Source: UBA8522 sp035528895 (lineage in GTDB: Bacteria > Acidobacteriota > Aminicenantia > Aminicenantales > UBA8522). Taken from it: 15,582 bases of DNA. The stretch is from NCBI GenBank assembly GCA_035528895.1, contig DATKXS010000009.1, positions 1 through 15,582 on the forward strand, in the 5' to 3' direction. Shown here one piece after another: positions 14,343 through 15,582 of this stretch. Made by a program: the position numbers and the translations under genes. Under the pieces are notes generated by a model that had not been told where the DNA came from, did not search any database, and saw only the letters and a list, made by a program, of their open reading frames with translations. Numbering within the stretch: the first letter of the stretch is position 1; every line of letters starts with the position of its first letter.

Positions 14343-15040
14343 ATGAAACAGACAAGGACGACAAAATCAGCCCGGGATGGCGGCGTCTCCGTGTTCGCGG
14401 CCATGATCGTTTTCTTGGCCGGAATTGGGAGTCACGCTCCCGTCCGTGTCCTTGTCCAATCTCATGGTCAGGCACAGGTTCAATCTCAAGTCCAACCCCA
14501 GAAGTCCCCCCGGATCCTCAGCGTCGATATGTGGCGTGCCGACCTTCACTTCCTCATCGACAAGGTCAAGACCGCCCACCGCTTTCCCTTTACCAGGATA
14601 ACCCAAGAAGCCTTCGAGAAAGCCGCCGCCGGCCTCGAAGCGCGCATCCCCGCCCTCTCCGACCACGATATCGTCGTAGAGATGGCCGCTCTCGTGGCCA
14701 TGCTCGGCGACGGCCATAGCCGTCTCTCCCTTCCCATCGACCGGGGCGAAGCCCAGGGACGCGCCCATACCGAGACTCCCGCCCCCGCCGACCGGGACCT
14801 CCTCTTTCGGCGCTACCCCGTCGCCTTCTACTCGTTCAGTGACGGGCTGTTCATCCCCGGGGCGGTGGAGAATCACACCGGGTTCATCGGGGCCGAGGTG
14901 ATCCGCATCGGCCGGCTGAGCGCCGCCGAAGCCCTCCAGGCCGTCCGGAGGGTGGCCAACGCCGACAACGAGATGGGATACAAGCTCGCCGGCCCGGGGA
15001 CGAGCGCGCCAAGGAGCTCTTGGACACCGCCCGGACGTAA
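14343..15040 (+). pseudogene. Truncated S41-family peptidase (5' part only, perhaps with its last codons)
   Basis: The ATG at 14343 has GGAGG eight bases upstream, and a signal-anchor or signal peptide follows (VSVFAAMIVFLAGIGSHA). Residues ~62-215 match the N-terminal helical region of exported S41 (tail-specific type) peptidases: MWRADLHFLIDKVKTAHRF, LSDHDIVVEMAALVAML and the typical GDGHSRL. Homology stops near 14998 after NEMGYKLAGPG, before the PDZ and Ser/Lys catalytic regions. The original frame stays open to 15083 only by running through sequence that is antisense to an S10 fragment. In another frame, 14999-15040 reads DERAKELLDTART-stop, which could be the original C-terminus after an internal deletion. 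Without the catalytic half it cannot be an active protease. Misassembly is an alternative. Confidence 0.7.
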
Positions 15041-15240
15041 TCCTGATGAATTCCGTCAGGTCCTGCTTGAGCTTGACGAATGAAGGTTTGTGGATATACA
15101 TCATGTGCCCGGCCTCGTAGTAGCCCATCTTGACCCGCCCTTCGAACTCGCCGTTGAAGACGAAGGTGACCGGGCGGACCGAGAGGTCTTTGATACCATC
15201 CTGGGTGTAGGCCATGAAAGAGATTCTTTCCGATCTCGCC
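15036..15240 (-). pseudogene. Remnant of an S10 (serine carboxypeptidase) gene with its middle deleted
   Basis: Reading leftward from 15240, SERISFMAYTQDGIKDLSVR then PVTFVFNG matches the N-terminal part of bacterial S10 peptidases up to the NG of their NGGPGSSS oxyanion motif. At about 15150/15149 the same open frame jumps to EFEGRVKMGYYEAGHMMYIH and PSFVKLKQDLTEFI, the C-terminal part around the catalytic His. A normal S10 protein has several hundred residues in between, including the GESYG nucleophile and the catalytic Asp; all are absent. No start codon or SD is convincing upstream, and no stop follows at the expected place. The two pieces sit convergent to the S41 remnant. Identification rests on recognised family motifs. 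Confidence 0.7.
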
Positions 15241-15313
15241 TCTTCTTCCGGCTGGTGAGAAAGACGCGCCCTCAGAGGCGTCCGTATCCATGTGAGGACG
15301 CCGGAACCTGGAC

Positions 15314-15342
15314 TTGACAACGCAAGTGGTATGAAATATCGT
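15314..15342 (+). promoter_or_regulatory. Promoter of the ribbon-helix-helix gene
   Basis: TTGACA (15314-15319), 17-bp spacer, TATCGT (15337-15342). The start would be near 15349, leaving a 12-base leader with GAGGTG (15351-15356) before the ATG at 15361. Confidence 0.6.
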
Positions 15343-15348
15343 AATACC
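15328..15348. promoter_or_regulatory. Putative operator GGTAT-N11-ATACC
   Basis: An inverted repeat centred on the −10 box of the ribbon-helix-helix gene. Autorepression by binding the own promoter is usual for antitoxins of this fold; binding here is inferred. Confidence 0.45.
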
Positions 15349-15360
15349 AAGAGGTGCATC

Positions 15361-15582
15361 ATGCCCAAGGCCAAAATCGCGATCTCCCTTGGCGAACTCA
15401 CGCTCGAGCGTCTGGACCGTCTTGTCCGGGACAAGATCTTTCCCAACCGAAGCCAGGCCATCGAAGCGGTCCTGGCCGAAAAGCTCGACCGGCTGGACAG
15501 AATCCGCCTGGCCCGCGAATGCAGCAAGCTTGACCCGGCCGAGGAGAAGGAACTCGCCGAAGAGGGTTTTCCCGAGGAGCTT
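15361..15582 (+). CDS. CopG-like ribbon-helix-helix antitoxin-type protein, 3' end outside window
   Basis: 74 codons are present with no stop. The ATG is preceded by GAGGTG at four bases. The start KAKIAISLGELTLERLDRLV is the ribbon strand plus first helix, and FPNRSQAIEAVLAEKLDRL is the second helix, the CopG/ParD-type DNA-binding fold. The acidic tail (KLDPAEEKELAEEGFPEEL) is typical of antitoxins that wrap around a toxin, and I associate this tail style with partners of PemK/MazF-type toxins. The toxin gene would lie just right of the window. Being cut by the window edge and lacking a stop, it is easily missed by automated ORF calling. Confidence 0.8.
   Translation, partial: MPKAKIAISLGELTLERLDRLVRDKIFPNRSQAIEAVLAEKLDRLDRIRLARECSKLDPAEEKELAEEGFPEEL

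Noticed and set aside
14367..15527. Minus-strand frame of 386 codons at the right end
   Set aside because: Only the stretch near 15036-15240 resembles a protein (S10). The rest is antisense to the S41 remnant or to the ribbon-helix-helix gene.
1..15582. CRISPR array, rRNA or tRNA genes, integrase or transposase genes
   Set aside because: None seen: there are no regularly spaced identical repeats, no tRNA-like cloverleaf with TTCGA-type arms was noticed, and no gene encodes a recombinase motif.

Overview
The window is GC-rich bacterial DNA from a Gram-negative (diderm) organism. The largest gene encodes an outer-membrane β-barrel assembly protein, and several other products carry export signals. 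Promoters have ordinary σ70-type TTGACA/TATAAT boxes. The mix of a GT81-like glycosyltransferase, S41 and S10 peptidase remnants, GGGGAC-type palindromic repeats and toxin-antitoxin genes would fit Acidobacteriota/Aminicenantota-like or deltaproteobacterial-type lineages. That placement is a guess from gene style; no rRNA or tRNA gene is present to settle it.

Layout. (1) 1-6254: a very large gene, cut by the left window edge, that joins a TamB-type periplasmic bridge to five POTRA domains and an Omp85 barrel in one polypeptide. (2) 6279-7553: a GT81-like glucosyl-3-phosphoglycerate-synthase-type glycosyltransferase with its own promoter. (3) 7619-8464: a higBA toxin-antitoxin module on the minus strand, bracketed by two nearly identical ~75-bp palindromic repeats in direct orientation. 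(4) 8559-10193: an exported protein with five 41-residue β-propeller repeats followed by a transglutaminase-like domain with an intact Cys/His/Asp triad. (5) 10194-10506: a gene-poor gap holding a strong promoter, followed by an unrecognised multi-pass membrane protein (10507-11586) and a possible 34-residue peptide. (6) 11712-14137: a SatD-like HTH protein followed by an ABC-2 exporter (ATPase plus permease). Three copies of one palindrome, TATAAG-N8-CTTATA, lie at the SatD-like promoter (two) and just before the exporter (one, with one mismatch). (7) 14144-15240: a third palindromic repeat, then the remains of two convergent peptidase genes, S41 on plus and S10 on minus, each seeming to have lost its middle. 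(8) 15314-15582: a ribbon-helix-helix antitoxin-type gene with promoter and operator, cut by the right edge.

How the parts may work together. The fused first gene could replace the two-protein TamA/TamB machine that links the inner and outer membranes. The SatD-like protein, its repeated operator and the ABC-2 exporter look like a self-contained regulated export module. The two toxin-antitoxin-type loci, the dispersed palindromic repeats and the broken peptidase genes mark 7.6-8.5 kb and 14.1-15.6 kb as the plastic parts of the window. The strongest candidates for something new are the TamB-Omp85 fusion, the SatD-like operator/exporter circuit with a possible cyclase-like sensory fold, and the repeat-bracketed higBA module.
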